From JAJCZZ01 sp964569085 (GTDB lineage Bacteria > Gemmatimonadota > Gemmatimonadetes > Longimicrobiales > Gaopeijiaceae): a DNA stretch of 64,000 nucleotides. The DNA lies in assembly GCA_964569085.1 (NCBI GenBank), contig CAZMTA010000005.1:105839-169838 (forward strand), written 5' to 3'. This document shows positions 32,528-43,000 of this stretch, in pieces; the stretch's first letter is position 1; every line of letters begins with the position of its first letter. Both the position numbers and the translations under genes were made by a program. The notes under the pieces are model-generated. The model saw only the letters and a program-made list of their open reading frames with translations. It was not told the origin of the DNA and did no database searches.

Positions 32528-34002
32528 CCCCGGGGCGCCTCGGGCCGGGGCTCGCCGGTCCGGAGATACAGCCGGGCCCGCTCCGACGACGCCGGGGAGA
32601 GGGCGAACCCCGGGTCGGCGTCCAGCTCCCGGGCCAGGGCGGCCGCGCGGCCCCGCACGTCCTCCCAGGGATCCGAGACGTCCAGGAGCACGCAGTCCAC
32701 CCGGGAGGGCACGTCGCCGGGCACCTGGGGGAGGAGGAGGACCGTGGGGCGGTGGGTGAGGTGCGGGGCCAGCCGGTTGTCGGTCAGGCAGGACGCGCCG
32801 TCGGGGACGGCGGCCAGCGCCGCCCGCACCTCCGCGTGGGACGCCGGGGGCCGGAGCTGCTCGGCGGTCCGCGCCCACAGCCCGAACACCAGGAGCATCG
32901 CGACGGCCCACGCCGTCATGGCCGGGGCGATCCGGATCCGCCCGCCCCACCGACGCGCCATCGCCCCCCAGAGCGTCCGCGCGCCCGATCCCAGGGATCC
33001 GGAGGCCACCACCAGGAGGAAGGGCAGGACGGGAAGCGCGTACTGGTAGTGGAGCGTCCGCTGCCGGGGATCCTCCGCCAGGACGTTCAGCGCCAGGGTG
33101 GGGAGCGCCGGCAGGAAGGCGTGGAGCCACCGGGGCGAGATCCACCAGACGAAGACCACGGTCACGTACCCGAGGTAGACGGCGGTGGACGGCGTCAGCA
33201 CGTGGGGCCACACCAGGTCGGGGCGGAGCACGGTGTTCGCCGCCACCTCCAGCACCGAGTCTCCCAGGTAGCCGAAGCGGGACACGCCGATGGCCTCCCC
33301 CCCGCTGAAGTGGGGGATGACGAGCTGGGTGGTGACCAGGAACCACACCGTGCCGGCGGACGCCGCGAACGCGCCCATCCCGCGGCGGCGCCCGAAGGTG
33401 AGCAGCCAGACGCCCAACGCCGCCACGGTCAGCGACAGGGGCGCCTTGCACGCCAGAACGAAGAGCGTGGCCGCCACGAACGCCGCCGTCCGGCGCTCCC
33501 TGGCCGCCAGCACCGCGCCCATCAGCCCGGCCAGGGCCAGGACGTCCGGGTGGAAGTCGAAGAGGGCGACGTTGTAGACGGCCGGATAGAGGAGGTAGGC
33601 CGCCGCCAGGCTCCGGGCCGTGGCCGTGTCCACTCCGTACGCCCGGGCCAGCCGCCAGGCCAGCGGGGCGCCCACGGCCAGGGCCGCCGCCTGCACGCCG
33701 AACAGCCAGAGGACCGTGGGGTGGAGCCGGTACAGGAGGGACAGGGGGTACGCCAGGAGGAAGACGTGATCCCCCAGGAAGTGGAATCCCAGGAAGGACG
33801 AGGTCGGGGTCTCGCCCCGGGCGAGCAGGTACAGCACCTGGTCGTAGACGCCCAGATCGAAGGCGGTGGAGCGCAGGGCCGCGTGGCGGAGCGCGCCCAC
33901 GGCGAAGAAGACGACGGCGCCCACGGCGGCCATGGCCTGGACGGCCGGGGGGACGCGCTCCCTGGGCGCGCTCGCGGGCTCGCTCGGGTCCTGCGGCGTC
34001 AT
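32524..34002 (-). CDS. DUF2079 polytopic membrane protein
   Basis: 492 residues, about ten membrane helices, then a soluble C-terminal domain of roughly 90 residues. The N-terminal AFDLGVYDQVLYLLARGE, FHFLGDHVFLLAYPLSLLYRL and FDFHPDVLALAGLMGAVLA stretches identify DUF2079 (PF09852), a GT-C-like membrane family thought to transfer or handle lipid-linked sugars. Acidic residues in FDLGVYD and FDFHPD are in the positions expected for such a site. No glycan cluster is adjacent. Shares a TTAA of overlapping stops (32524-32527) with the convergent amidohydrolase. Confidence 0.85.
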   Translation of the reverse strand: MTPQDPSEPASAPRERVPPAVQAMAAVGAVVFFAVGALRHAALRSTAFDLGVYDQVLYLLARGETPTSSFLGFHFLGDHVFLLAYPLSLLYRLHPTVLWLFGVQAAALAVGAPLAWRLARAYGVDTATARSLAAAYLLYPAVYNVALFDFHPDVLALAGLMGAVLAARERRTAAFVAATLFVLACKAPLSLTVAALGVWLLTFGRRRGMGAFAASAGTVWFLVTTQLVIPHFSGGEAIGVSRFGYLGDSVLEVAANTVLRPDLVWPHVLTPSTAVYLGYVTVVFVWWISPRWLHAFLPALPTLALNVLAEDPRQRTLHYQYALPVLPFLLVVASGSLGSGARTLWGAMARRWGGRIRIAPAMTAWAVAMLLVFGLWARTAEQLRPPASHAEVRAALAAVPDGASCLTDNRLAPHLTHRPTVLLLPQVPGDVPSRVDCVLLDVSDPWEDVRGRAAALARELDADPGFALSPASSERARLYLRTGEPRPEAPRG

Positions 34003-34083
34003 GTCGTGCAGGCGCCGGGGCGGGTCACGGTGCGATCGGGGCGGGGGTGGGAGACGGGTCGGGGGCCGGGAGGGCTTTGACGC

Positions 34084-34089
34084 TATCTT
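34084..34089 (+). promoter_or_regulatory. Probable -10 element TATCTT
   Basis: TATCTT 28 bases before the hemolysin III-family start, in the divergent region 34003-34117. Confidence 0.45.
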
Positions 34090-34117
34090 CCTGGCATCGT
34101 CCCGTCCAGGAGATGCC

Positions 34118-34750
34118 GTGACGCCCCCGCCGCCCACCCCCCACGAAGAGCTCGCCAACACGCTGACCCACGCCCTGGGCGTCGTGGCCAGCGTGGTGGG
34201 GGGCACCGCGCTCATCGTGGCCGCCGCCCTCGGGGGAGATCCGTGGATGGTGGTGGGGGTCTCGATCTTCGCCGCGTCCCTGGTCCTCCTCTACTCGGCC
34301 TCGACGGCGTACCACGCCGTCCGCCCGGGACGGCTCAAGGAGCGCCTCATGGTCCTGGACCACGCGGCGATCTACGTCCTCATCGCCGGGAGCTACACCC
34401 CCTTCGTGCTCGGAGCGCTGCGCGGCGGGTGGGGCTGGACGCTCTTCGGCGTGGTCTGGGGGCTGGCCGCCGCCGGCTTCGCCTTCAAGTGGTTCTTCAC
34501 CGGCCGCTTCCGCCGCACCTCCACGGCTATCTACCTGGGCATGGGCTGGCTCGTCCTCGTGGCGGCCGGACCCCTCGTCCGCAGCGTGGACGGCGCGACC
34601 CTCGCGTGGCTGGTGGGGGGTGGGCTGGCGTACACGGCGGGCACCGCGTTCTACCACAGCCGGCGCCTCCCCTTCGCCCACGCCGTGTGGCACGTCTTCG
34701 TGCTCCTGGGAAGCCTGTGCCACGGCCTCGCGGTGGGCGCGCAGCTCTGA
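34118..34750 (+). CDS. Hemolysin III / PAQR-family membrane protein
   Basis: 210 residues; GTG start with AGGAG about five bases upstream. Seven hydrophobic segments. PAQR family landmarks: EELANTLTHALGVVAS, LLYSASTAYHAVRP, VLDHAAIYVLIAGSYTPF and HSRRLPFAHAVWHVFVLLGSLCHG, including the Ser, Asp and three His that bind zinc in the adiponectin-receptor fold. Bacterial members (YqfA/TrhA) affect membrane lipid homeostasis; haemolysis is not implied. Confidence 0.92.
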   Translation: MTPPPPTPHEELANTLTHALGVVASVVGGTALIVAAALGGDPWMVVGVSIFAASLVLLYSASTAYHAVRPGRLKERLMVLDHAAIYVLIAGSYTPFVLGALRGGWGWTLFGVVWGLAAAGFAFKWFFTGRFRRTSTAIYLGMGWLVLVAAGPLVRSVDGATLAWLVGGGLAYTAGTAFYHSRRLPFAHAVWHVFVLLGSLCHGLAVGAQL

Positions 34751-34791
34751 CGCCCGGGGCGGGCCGGCTCACACCTCGCCCCCGCTTCCGC

Positions 34792-34797
34792 TAGCTT
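34792..34797 (+). promoter_or_regulatory. Probable -10 element TAGCTT
   Basis: TAGCTT 84 bases before the helicase ATG, in the 131-base space after the PAQR gene. Confidence 0.4.
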
Positions 34798-34881
34798 CCC
34801 CTGGCGGGAGTCCCACCTGCGCCCCCGATCCCGGGGGTCCCTCCCGCGCGAACCCCCTCGCGCCTGCCTTACCTGAGCCGG

Positions 34882-36231
34882 ATGCACCGGCCGGCCTGCG
34901 GCGCCCCTGTACCGGACGCTTTCTTGGATTTCTCCACGCTGTCTCTGCACCCCGCCCTCCTCCGCGGCATCGAGGACCTGGGCTTCTCCACCCCCACCCC
35001 CATCCAGTCCGAGGCCATCCCCCTCGCCCTGGAAGGACGCGACCTGCTGGCCTGCGCGGCCACCGGGAGCGGCAAGACCGCCGCCTTCCTCCTTCCCATC
35101 CTCCACGACCTCGTCGAGCGCCCCCGGGGCACCACGCGGGCGCTGGTGCTGGCCCCCACCCGGGAGCTGGCCCTCCAGATCCTGGCGGACTTCCGGGACC
35201 TGGCCCGCCACACGGAGCTCGAGGGCGCGGCCGTCCACGGCGGCGTGGGCATGGGCCGCCAGAAGGCGGCCTTCCGGAAGGGCGTGGACCTGATCGTGGC
35301 GACGCCCGGTCGGCTCCTCGACCACTTCCAGCACGACTACGCGGCCCTGGCCGGGCTCGAGTACCTGGTCCTGGACGAGGCCGACCGGATGCTGGACATG
35401 GGCTTCCTCCCGGACATCCGCCGGGTGCTTCGCCACGTCCCGAAGCCGAAGCAGACGCTCTTCTTCAGCGCCACCATGCCCGGGGCCATCGAGAAGCTGA
35501 CACGGGAGATCCTCCGCTCTCCGGCCCGCGTGGCGCTCCAGCGCAAGGCGGCCCCGGCGGAAGGGGTGACCCAGGCCGCCTACCCGGTCCCCGCCGCGCT
35601 CAAGGGCCAGCTCCTGGTCGAGCTCCTCACCGGCGGGTCGGTGGACGACGCGCTGGTCTTCACCCGGACGAAGCACCGGGCGAACCGGCTCACCAAGCTC
35701 CTGGGGCGCAACGGGATCAGCGCCGAGCGGATCCACGGCAACCGCTCCCAGGCGCAGCGCACCCGGGCCCTGGCCGGGTTCAAGTCCGGCGAGCACCGGG
35801 TGCTCGTGGCCACCGACATCGCCTCCCGGGGCATCGACGTGGAGGAGTTGGGCCACGTCATCAACTTCGATCTCCCCAACGTCCCCGAGGACTACATCCA
35901 CCGGGTGGGCCGCACCGCCCGGGCCGAGGCCACCGGGCACGCGTTCTCCCTGGTGGCCCCGGACGAGGAAGGGGACCTGCGCCGCATCGAGCGGGCCGTG
36001 GGCGCCGAGATCCCCCGGGTCCGCCTCGAGGGCTTCCAGTACGGCGCCACGCCCGACGAGCCGCTGGAGGTCCCGCGGGGCGAGCGCATCGCCGCCATCC
36101 GCGCCCGGAAGGCCAAGGACCGCAAGCGGGCCGCCGCGAAGCAGGGCGGCCACGGCTCCGGGAAGAGCAAGGAGGGGGACGACGGCCGCCAGGGCGCCCG
36201 CCGCCGCCGGTACGGTCGCCGGCGGAGCTGA
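34882..36231 (+). CDS. rhlE: DEAD-box RNA helicase (RhlE-like)
   Basis: 449 residues from ATG. The core starts at FLDFSTLSLHPALLRGIEDLGF; a TTG near 34925 is a possible shorter start. Motifs in order: Q motif FSTPTPIQSEAI, motif I ATGSGKT with Lys65, Ia PTRELA, GGVGMG, Ib TPGRLLD, motif II DEAD at 165-168, motif III SAT, motif IV VFTRTKH, V ATDIASRGIDV and VI HRVGRTAR. The C-terminal tail (about 395-449) is highly basic, ending RRRRYGRRRS, as in RhlE proteins that bind structured RNA. Role likely ribosome assembly or RNA turnover. Confidence 0.93.
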   Translation: MHRPACGAPVPDAFLDFSTLSLHPALLRGIEDLGFSTPTPIQSEAIPLALEGRDLLACAATGSGKTAAFLLPILHDLVERPRGTTRALVLAPTRELALQILADFRDLARHTELEGAAVHGGVGMGRQKAAFRKGVDLIVATPGRLLDHFQHDYAALAGLEYLVLDEADRMLDMGFLPDIRRVLRHVPKPKQTLFFSATMPGAIEKLTREILRSPARVALQRKAAPAEGVTQAAYPVPAALKGQLLVELLTGGSVDDALVFTRTKHRANRLTKLLGRNGISAERIHGNRSQAQRTRALAGFKSGEHRVLVATDIASRGIDVEELGHVINFDLPNVPEDYIHRVGRTARAEATGHAFSLVAPDEEGDLRRIERAVGAEIPRVRLEGFQYGATPDEPLEVPRGERIAAIRARKAKDRKRAAAKQGGHGSGKSKEGDDGRQGARRRRYGRRRS

Positions 36232-36246
36232 CCTTCCGGCGCCCGG

Positions 36247-36271
36247 GCCGGGGATCCCCCTCAGCCCCGGC
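36247..36271. terminator. Short GC inverted repeat between convergent genes
   Basis: 36247-36253 pairs with 36265-36271 around an 11-base loop, between the helicase stop and the DHFR-like gene stop. Seven base pairs only, no U-tract. Confidence 0.4.
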
Positions 36272-36821
36272 GGGGCCGCGCCCGGATCTGGACCATCCCC
36301 CCTTCGTGGGTGTGGTGGCTCAGGATGTCCAGCGGGTAGTAGGTCGAGAGGCCGCCGAAGAGGGAGTGCCCCGATCCCAGGGCCACGGGCGCCAGCGTGA
36401 TGGTGAGCTCGTCCAGGAGGTCCGCCTCGGCGGCCTGGCGGATGACGTTCCCGCCGTCGACGTAGACGTCCTTCCCGGCGGCGGCCTCCTTCGCCTGCCC
36501 GACCAGCCCGGCGATGTCGCCGGAGACCCGGCGCACCGTCTCCGGGGCGTCCGCGTCGAGCTCGCGGTGGCTGGCCACCAGCACCGGCCGCCCTCCGTAG
36601 AACGCCCAGGCGTCCAACCGCTGCGCCACGTCGTACGTCCCCCGTCCCATGAGGAGCGCGCCCACGTCGGCGATGAAGTCCTGGAAGGTCAGGACGTCCG
36701 GGTCCGACGCACCGCCCACGCAGACCGAGTCGGGCCCGCTGAGCCAGGAGATGTCGTGGTCCGGGCCCGCGATGAAGCCGTCCAGGGAGGCGGCGACGTA
36801 GACCCGGACCCGCCCCGCCAT
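36261..36821 (-). CDS. Dihydrofolate-reductase-like / RibD C-terminal domain protein
   Basis: 186 residues. VRVYVAASLDGFIAGPDHDISWL, GALLMGRGTYDVAQRL, RPVLVASHRE, KDVYVDGGNVIRQAAEADLLDELTITLAPVALGSGHSLFG are the RibD_C family landmarks that bind NADPH. These stand-alone proteins are related to pyrimidine reductases of riboflavin synthesis and to DHFR, but most are of unknown substrate. The start lies four bases after the stop of the metalloprotease gene, so it is the second gene of that unit. Confidence 0.88.
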   Translation of the reverse strand: MAGRVRVYVAASLDGFIAGPDHDISWLSGPDSVCVGGASDPDVLTFQDFIADVGALLMGRGTYDVAQRLDAWAFYGGRPVLVASHRELDADAPETVRRVSGDIAGLVGQAKEAAAGKDVYVDGGNVIRQAAEADLLDELTITLAPVALGSGHSLFGGLSTYYPLDILSHHTHEGGMVQIRARPRRG

Positions 36822-36825
36822 CGCC

Positions 36826-39303
36826 TCAGCCCTCTCCGCCCTCGTCCAGCAGCTCGTCGATGCGGGCCTGCACGTCCGCCAGGTGGGCGTCGGTCACCCG
36901 GTGGCGGATGCGCCGCTCGGCGTTCTCGGCCTCCGCCCGGACCCGCTGGAGCTGGTCCCGCACCAGGGGCCGGATGTCGGACCGGCTCATGGCCGGCGCG
37001 GGTCCCTGGAAGCGGTTCGACTCGGGCTGCTCGGTGAGGAGGTACTCCATGCGGTCGAGCCACGCCCGCTGGAGCGCCCGGCGGTAGCCGTCGATGGCCG
37101 CCGCGTCGTCGAGCCCGTCCCACACCCCTTCCCGGACGTCGTCCAGGAAGGCCACCAGGGGGTAGGGGTCGTCGTCCATGGCCTCGAGCTCGGCCAGCAT
37201 CCCCATGCGTCGCGGGTCGAGGAGGCGGTCCAGGACGCCGGCCTGCCGGGCCGTGAGGCTCTCGAAGCCGCCCTCCGCGGGGCCGATGCGCGCCAGGATC
37301 GCCGGGTCGGCCAGCCAGGTGGGCGCCTCGAAGACCTCGGCGGCCAGCCAGGCCACGGCTGCCTCCTGCCGCGCCCGGGGGAGCCCGTCGTACACCGCGC
37401 CGGGCTGGTCCGCGGTCTTCAGGTCGACCTCGACGCCGCCCACCACGGTGAGGACGTGGCCTACGTAGCGCTGCCACTGGGAGAGGGCCTCGCCGTAGAG
37501 CTCGGCCAGGTCTGTGTAGTCCTCGCCGGGGCGGGTGGCCCAGTCCACCAGGCTCGGCACGATGCGCCGGAGGTTCGCCATGCCGTACTCGCTGGCGCGG
37601 ACCGGGTCGTCGCCCATGTCCTCGGTCTGGGCCCGGGGGTCGCTCACCCCGACGCCGCCGGGGAGATAGCGGAACATGGGGTCCTCGCTCCACTCCAGGA
37701 TCCAGCGGTCCAGCGTCTCCGCCTCGTCCGCCGGGGTCTCGGCCCCGGGGATGACGCGATAGCCCCACTCCACCGAGTACCGGTCGTAGGGGCCGACCCG
37801 CCGCAGGAAGTCCTCGGGGCGGAGCCCGTCCCCGGGCTGGGCGATGTAGTTCTGCCGGGCGTAGTCCATGATCGTCGGCGCCACGCCGTACTCCGCCGTG
37901 AAGGTCGGGGAGCGGAGCGAGTCCACCGGGTACGCCGACGAGGCGATCATGTTGTGGGGGAGGCCGATGGCGTGGCCCACCTCGTGGGTGATGACCTGCT
38001 CCATGGCCTCCTCCATGAGGTCCTCGTCGATGGGGAGGGTCCGGGCGCCGGGGTTGGCGGCGCCGGTCTGGACCATCATCCAGTTGCGGTAGGACCGCAT
38101 GTGGTTGTGGTACCACACGATGTCCGACTCGATGATCTCGCCGCTCCGGGGGTCGGAGGTGCTGGGTCCCTGGGCGTTGCGCGTGGTGCTGGCGGCCCAG
38201 CGCGCCACGCTGTAGCGCACGTCCTCGGGGCTCCAGTCCGGGTCCTCCTCGGGGGAGGGGGCGTCCATGGCCACGATGGCGTTCCGGAAGCCGGCGGCCT
38301 CGAAGACGGGCTGCCAGTTCTCGATCCCCCGCCGCACGGCGCCCCGCCACCGCTCCGGCGTGGCCGGGTCGATGTAGTAGCGGATGGGCTCCACGGGCTC
38401 CACCAGCTCGCCGCGGTGGTACGCCTCGGGGTCGCTGGGCTCCAGGCGCCAGCGGCGGATGAAGCGCTCCGTGGCCGCCTTCTGCTCGTCCAGGCCGAAG
38501 TTGATGCGCTCCACGGTGAAGTACCCCACCCGGTCGTCGGCCAGGCGGGGCGTCACGGGCTCCGCCGGCAGCAGGACCATGGACTGGTACATCTCCATGG
38601 AGATCGTGCCCGTCTGGGCGTTGGCCGGCGGGTTGGCCGCGTCGTAGGTGAGGGTGTGGCGGACGTTGACGTTCTCGGGCCAGGCGCCCACCGACTCGAT
38701 GAAGCTCCGGTCGCCGTCCAGGCGGCGCACGCCGTACTCCCGGCGCGCGTCGGGGTCGAGCCCCGAGAGGGCGGGAGTGTCCCCGCTGAAGAAGTCGGTG
38801 ACGTCCACCACGGAGGCGTCGTCGTCGGGGGTGCGGGCCTCGATCTCCCAGGAGCCCAGGATGGGCGCGAAGTTGTTGCTCACCACCGATTGGTAGATGG
38901 GCTGGGAGGGGTCGGCCACCTGGCCCTCCTCGTAGCGGCGGAGGAGGATCCGGTCTCCGCGCCGCTCCCAGCGGACGAGCTGGCGGGCCCGGGCCACGCC
39001 GGCGGGGAGGTACCCGCCGAGCCCCGTGGGCACACCCGAGATCCGGGTCACCAGGAGCATGTCCCGGCCCAGCAGCGAGTCGGGGATCTCGAAGCGGTAG
39101 TCCTCCCCGGTGCGGTGCACCGTGAAGAGGCCGTCGTCCGAGGTGTCGGCCGCCGCCACCAGGGCCGCGTAGCCCTCCTCGGACGCGTCTCCCCCGGTCG
39201 GCGCCGGAGCGGAGGGCTGACCGCCTCCGCCCGCGCACCCCATGAGGAGGAGCGCCGCCCCCGTCGTCCCCGCCCATCCCGTCGTCCGCCGCGTCCGTCC
39301 CAT
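36826..39303 (-). CDS. Zinc metalloprotease-like lipoprotein (DUF5117/DUF4953)
   Basis: 825 residues; ATG with GGAGG upstream. Lipobox LLLMGC. An N-terminal DUF5117-like domain (GLFTVHRTGEDYRFEIPDSLLGRDMLLVTRISGVP, RYEEGQ) leads to a zincin domain with HEVGHAIGLPHN: His440, Glu441, His444 and third ligand His450, the HExxHxxxxxH pattern. Further segments ASTTRNAQGPSTSDPRSGEI and SIMDYARQ-like APTIMDYARQNY are typical (metzincin Met-turn-like). Common in Bacteroidetes, Acidobacteria and Gemmatimonadota as exported proteins with presumed peptidase activity. Upstream TACCTT 78 bases away. Confidence 0.87.
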   Translation of the reverse strand: MGRTRRTTGWAGTTGAALLLMGCAGGGGQPSAPAPTGGDASEEGYAALVAAADTSDDGLFTVHRTGEDYRFEIPDSLLGRDMLLVTRISGVPTGLGGYLPAGVARARQLVRWERRGDRILLRRYEEGQVADPSQPIYQSVVSNNFAPILGSWEIEARTPDDDASVVDVTDFFSGDTPALSGLDPDARREYGVRRLDGDRSFIESVGAWPENVNVRHTLTYDAANPPANAQTGTISMEMYQSMVLLPAEPVTPRLADDRVGYFTVERINFGLDEQKAATERFIRRWRLEPSDPEAYHRGELVEPVEPIRYYIDPATPERWRGAVRRGIENWQPVFEAAGFRNAIVAMDAPSPEEDPDWSPEDVRYSVARWAASTTRNAQGPSTSDPRSGEIIESDIVWYHNHMRSYRNWMMVQTGAANPGARTLPIDEDLMEEAMEQVITHEVGHAIGLPHNMIASSAYPVDSLRSPTFTAEYGVAPTIMDYARQNYIAQPGDGLRPEDFLRRVGPYDRYSVEWGYRVIPGAETPADEAETLDRWILEWSEDPMFRYLPGGVGVSDPRAQTEDMGDDPVRASEYGMANLRRIVPSLVDWATRPGEDYTDLAELYGEALSQWQRYVGHVLTVVGGVEVDLKTADQPGAVYDGLPRARQEAAVAWLAAEVFEAPTWLADPAILARIGPAEGGFESLTARQAGVLDRLLDPRRMGMLAELEAMDDDPYPLVAFLDDVREGVWDGLDDAAAIDGYRRALQRAWLDRMEYLLTEQPESNRFQGPAPAMSRSDIRPLVRDQLQRVRAEAENAERRIRHRVTDAHLADVQARIDELLDEGGEG

Positions 39304-39380
39304 CCCTGCCTCCCTCCGGTCTCGTGGTCCGCCGGCGCGGGTCCCCCGGGCGGGAGATCGCGCCGCGTGTGCGAGCACCG

Positions 39381-39386
39381 AAGGTA
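39381..39386 (-). promoter_or_regulatory. Probable -10 element TACCTT
   Basis: TACCTT on the minus strand 78 bases before the metalloprotease ATG, in the 125-base gap 39304-39428. Confidence 0.4.
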
Positions 39387-39428
39387 GGGGCGGCGGAACG
39401 CTCCGCCAGCCCGGAGCCCCCGACCGGG

Positions 39429-40073
39429 TCAGCGGAGGAGGTCGGGGCGGGTCCGGTGGAGGAGGTTGCCCGAGGCCTCGGCCTGGCCGGTGGCCGTCCA
39501 GGCGTCGCCGTCGGGGGCGCGGACCCACGCGGTGGTGCGGACCCCGGCGGTGCCCGAGTCCACCTCGGTCACGATCCGCAGCCCGCCTTCCTGGTCGTCC
39601 ACCACCCAGAAGCGGACGACCCCGGCGGGAACGAACTCGTCCACCAGCCGGGCCGAGAGCGGCCCTTCCCGGACCACCAGGAGCCAACGGTGGCCGTCGT
39701 CCCACATGATGCGCCCCGCCTCGTCCCGCTCGGCGTCCACCCGGAGCTCCACCGCGGGGAAGGAGGGCTCGGGCGCGTCGCCCGGCCCGGCCGGGGGCTC
39801 GGCCGGGGTCGTGCCGGGCTCCCCGTCGGGGCTCCACGCGTCCAGGAGGAGCCAGTCGGCGGGGTAGGTGTCGGCGCGGAGCGGCGCCCGGGGGAGGGCC
39901 CCCTCGGGCCCTTCCGTCCCGGGGAGGCCCGGCTCGGCCGCCGGGCCTTCGGCGACGGGCGCCCCGTCCGGACCGCCGGCCTCGCCCGGGCGGGCCTCGG
40001 GCTCCCCGTCCCCGCACGCGGCCAGGGAGAGGAGGACGGCGGCCAGGAGCCGCCGCCCTCCCGGGCGCGTCAC
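39429..40073 (-). CDS. Lipoprotein of unknown function
   Basis: 214 residues; GTG start overlaps the amidohydrolase-fusion stop (GTGA). Lipobox SLAAC near residue 20, then a long Pro/Gly/Glu/Ala-rich tether of about 60 residues, then a folded part with ADWLLLDAWSPDGE, HRWLLVVREGPLSARLVDEFVPAGVVRFWVVDD and a Thr/Val-rich beta end. I do not recognise the family. Its coupling to the large TolB-like/amidohydrolase fusion suggests an accessory role in the periplasm. Confidence 0.6.
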   Translation of the reverse strand: MTRPGGRRLLAAVLLSLAACGDGEPEARPGEAGGPDGAPVAEGPAAEPGLPGTEGPEGALPRAPLRADTYPADWLLLDAWSPDGEPGTTPAEPPAGPGDAPEPSFPAVELRVDAERDEAGRIMWDDGHRWLLVVREGPLSARLVDEFVPAGVVRFWVVDDQEGGLRIVTEVDSGTAGVRTTAWVRAPDGDAWTATGQAEASGNLLHRTRPDLLR

Positions 40074-43000
40074 GACCCGGGCTCCGCCCCGGCGGACGTC
40101 TCCGGCTCCTCCGTCACCCATCCGCCCCGCTCCAGCTCCCGCTGGCGCGGCCAGATCTCGTCCAGGGTGTCGCCCTCGTACAGCCGCCCGTTCTTCATGA
40201 CCCAGGTGATGGAGTTGGTGGCGCGCAGGTCCTCCAGCGGGTCGTCGGCCAGGATCACCAGGTCCGCCAGCTTGCCCGCCCGGATGGAGCCCAGGTCCCG
40301 ATCCAGCCCGATGGCGTGGGCGCCCTGGATGGTGGCCATCCGCAGGGCGTCGTGGTTGGAGAGGCCCTCGGAGGTCATGGCCCAGAGCTCCCAGTGGTAT
40401 CCGAGCCCCTGGAGCTGCCCGTGGCTTCCCACCCCGGCCCGTCCGCCGGCCTCCACGATCTGCTCCACGCCCTCGGCGTGCTTCCGGAAGACGTGCTCGT
40501 CGTCCCGGAACCAGCCGGGCCGCCGGCGCGCCTTCTGGGCCAGCTCGGCCTGGGCGGAGAAGTACCGCAGCTTGGCGTCGTCGTACGGGTTCTCACGGGA
40601 GTAGAACCAGTTCTCCGCCCAGGGGCCGCCGTACGAGACCAGCAGGGTCGGCGTGTAGGCGATGTCCGTCTCGGCGAAGAGGGTGACCACGTCGTCGTAG
40701 ATGGGCGCGATGGGGAGGGAGTGCTCCTGCCCCGGGTAGCCGTCCAGCGCCATGGTCAGGTCGTACATCATCTTGAGCCCACCCTCGGTGGTGGGCATGA
40801 TCTCGTGCTCCCGGGCCGCCATGATCACCCACTGCCGCTGCTGGCGGTTCCCGGACATGTACATCTTGATCGTCTTGGTGTCGTAGTAGTCCGCGTAGCG
40901 CCGCATGATGTCGCGGGCGTGGTCCAGGCTGCGGATCTCGTCCTCCACGTAGTCCCCGAAGACGCCGGGCCCGGTGGAGTAGACCCGGGGACCGAGCATC
41001 TCCCCGGTGCGGACCCGGTCGGCGTAGGTCAGGACGTCCGTGGTGGCCGTCTGGGGATCGCGGGTGGTGGTCACCCCGTAGGCGAGGTTCGCCAGGTAGA
41101 TCCAGATCTGGTTCTTGTGGAGGCCGAAGGCCGGGCGCAGGTGGGCGTGGGTGTCCACGAAGCCCGGCACGATGGTGTGGCCGCTCACGTCCACGACCTC
41201 GGCCGTGGAGGGGACGTCCACCTCGCCCCGGGGGCCGACGGCCTGGATGCGGTTGTCCCGGACGACCAGGTCGGCGTTCTCGACGACCTCGTCGCCTTCC
41301 ATGGTCACCACGGTGGCGCCGCGGAGGACGACGGTGCCCCGGGGGATGTCCCGGGGGGCCTGGATCGCCACCCGGCGCTCCAGCGGTCGGTAGCCGACGT
41401 CGTCATCCTCGGCCTCGTCCTCCTCCTCCTCTTCCTCCCCTTCGTCGTCCGCCGCCGCCTCCACGCTGTCGGCGTACGCCTCGGCGTCGGCCCGGTCCCA
41501 GACGAAGTGCCCGTTCCCGATGGACCAGTGCACCGCTCCGCCGTCCCCGGACCAGGCGGGGTACTGGCCGCCGATGTCGGTGAGCCGCTCCGCCGGGAAG
41601 GCGGCGTTGTCGGGGTTCGCGATGGAGATGGTGGGGGCGTCGCCGCCCACCACGGGCACGTCCACCAGGTAGAGGTCGTCGTGGAGCTGGACCAGGGCGT
41701 CTCCGCCCGCCGGCGACATGAGGACCACGTCCGCCTCGTCGGCCTCGTCCTGACCCGGGCGCTTGGCTCCCACCACCTTCAGGTGCTCCCGGGGATCGGT
41801 CCCGTCCCACCGGACCGAGACCAGCATGCCGTCGCCGCCGTCGCTGAGGAAGATCCGGTCGGACCCCCGGGTGAAGTGGGGCTTCCGGCGGCCGTCGGAC
41901 GGGGCGACCAGGGTGGCCTCGCCGCCGCCGGCGGGCACCCACACGATGTCGGTCTCGGCCCCGCTGAAGCCCGGCCCCACGGCCTCGCGGAACGCGCGCG
42001 CCGGGTTGCGGAGCGCCACGATGCGCTCGCCGTCCGGCGACCACGCCGGCTCGAGGTACTGGGCGCCCTGGCTCGTGAGCGTCTGGGGGCTCCCGCTCCC
42101 GTCGGCGCGCTGCCGCACGATGGCGCCGGTCTCGTCGTCCCACGTCACCCAGGCCAGCCAGCGCCCGTCGGGGGACCAGGCCGGCTGGGCCTCGACCACG
42201 CCGGGGCGGGCCGAGAGCGCCCGGGGCTGCCCGTCGGGCCAGTCCATGACGTAGAGGTCGTCCAGCGCCGAGAAGGCGAGCATGCTCCCGTCGGGGGAGG
42301 GCACGGCGTCCCGGATCTCACGGACCGTGAAGGTCTCGGTGTCCTCGATGGGGTAGTCGAAGGAGAGCTCGGGGCCCACGGCCACCGTCTCGTTCACCCG
42401 GAAGGGCACCGCCACCGGCTCCGAGCCGTCCACGGGGATCCGCCAGATCTTCCCCCCGTAGGAGGCCACCAGCTCCCGGGAGTCGGGGGTGAAGTCCATG
42501 CCGGGGTACACGTCCCGGTCCGCGATGGACTCCTGCTCGTCCCGGGTCACGGGGTAGGCCAGCCACCGCTCCTCGCCGGTCCGGAGGTCACGCAGCCGGA
42601 GCCCCGTGGCGTCCTCGTAGCGGGTCCCGTAGGCCAGCCAGCGGCCGTCGGGGGAGAGGGTCGGGCGGAAGGCCGACCCGTAGCGGGCGCTCCGCGTGGA
42701 GCTCTCCCCCGTCTCCCGGTCGTAGACCGCGAGCTGGTACTGGGGAAGCTGGGCGTTGTAGTTCCACGACCCCATCCGCTGGGCGTGCCAGATCCAGCGG
42801 CCGTCGGGGGAGACCGCCGCGCCCACGGTCTTGAGCTGGCTCGGCTCCCCGCGGAGCACGGTGCCCGAGCCGCCTTCCACGCTCCCCAGCCAGAGCTGGA
42901 CCACGCCCAGGCGGGAGGCGCCCTTGGACGCCACGACGTACTCGCCGTCCGGCGTCCAGTCCGGGGACATCCAGGAGTTGCCGTTCCCCTTGGTGATCTG

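Noticed and set aside
34118..34750. True hemolysin
   Set aside because: Hemolysin III is a historical name for PAQR membrane proteins; nothing here points to a toxin.
34882..34960. Alternative TTG start for the DEAD-box helicase near 34925
   Set aside because: Plausible by length, but the upstream ATG at 34882 needs no rare start and the extra residues are harmless. Left as uncertain.
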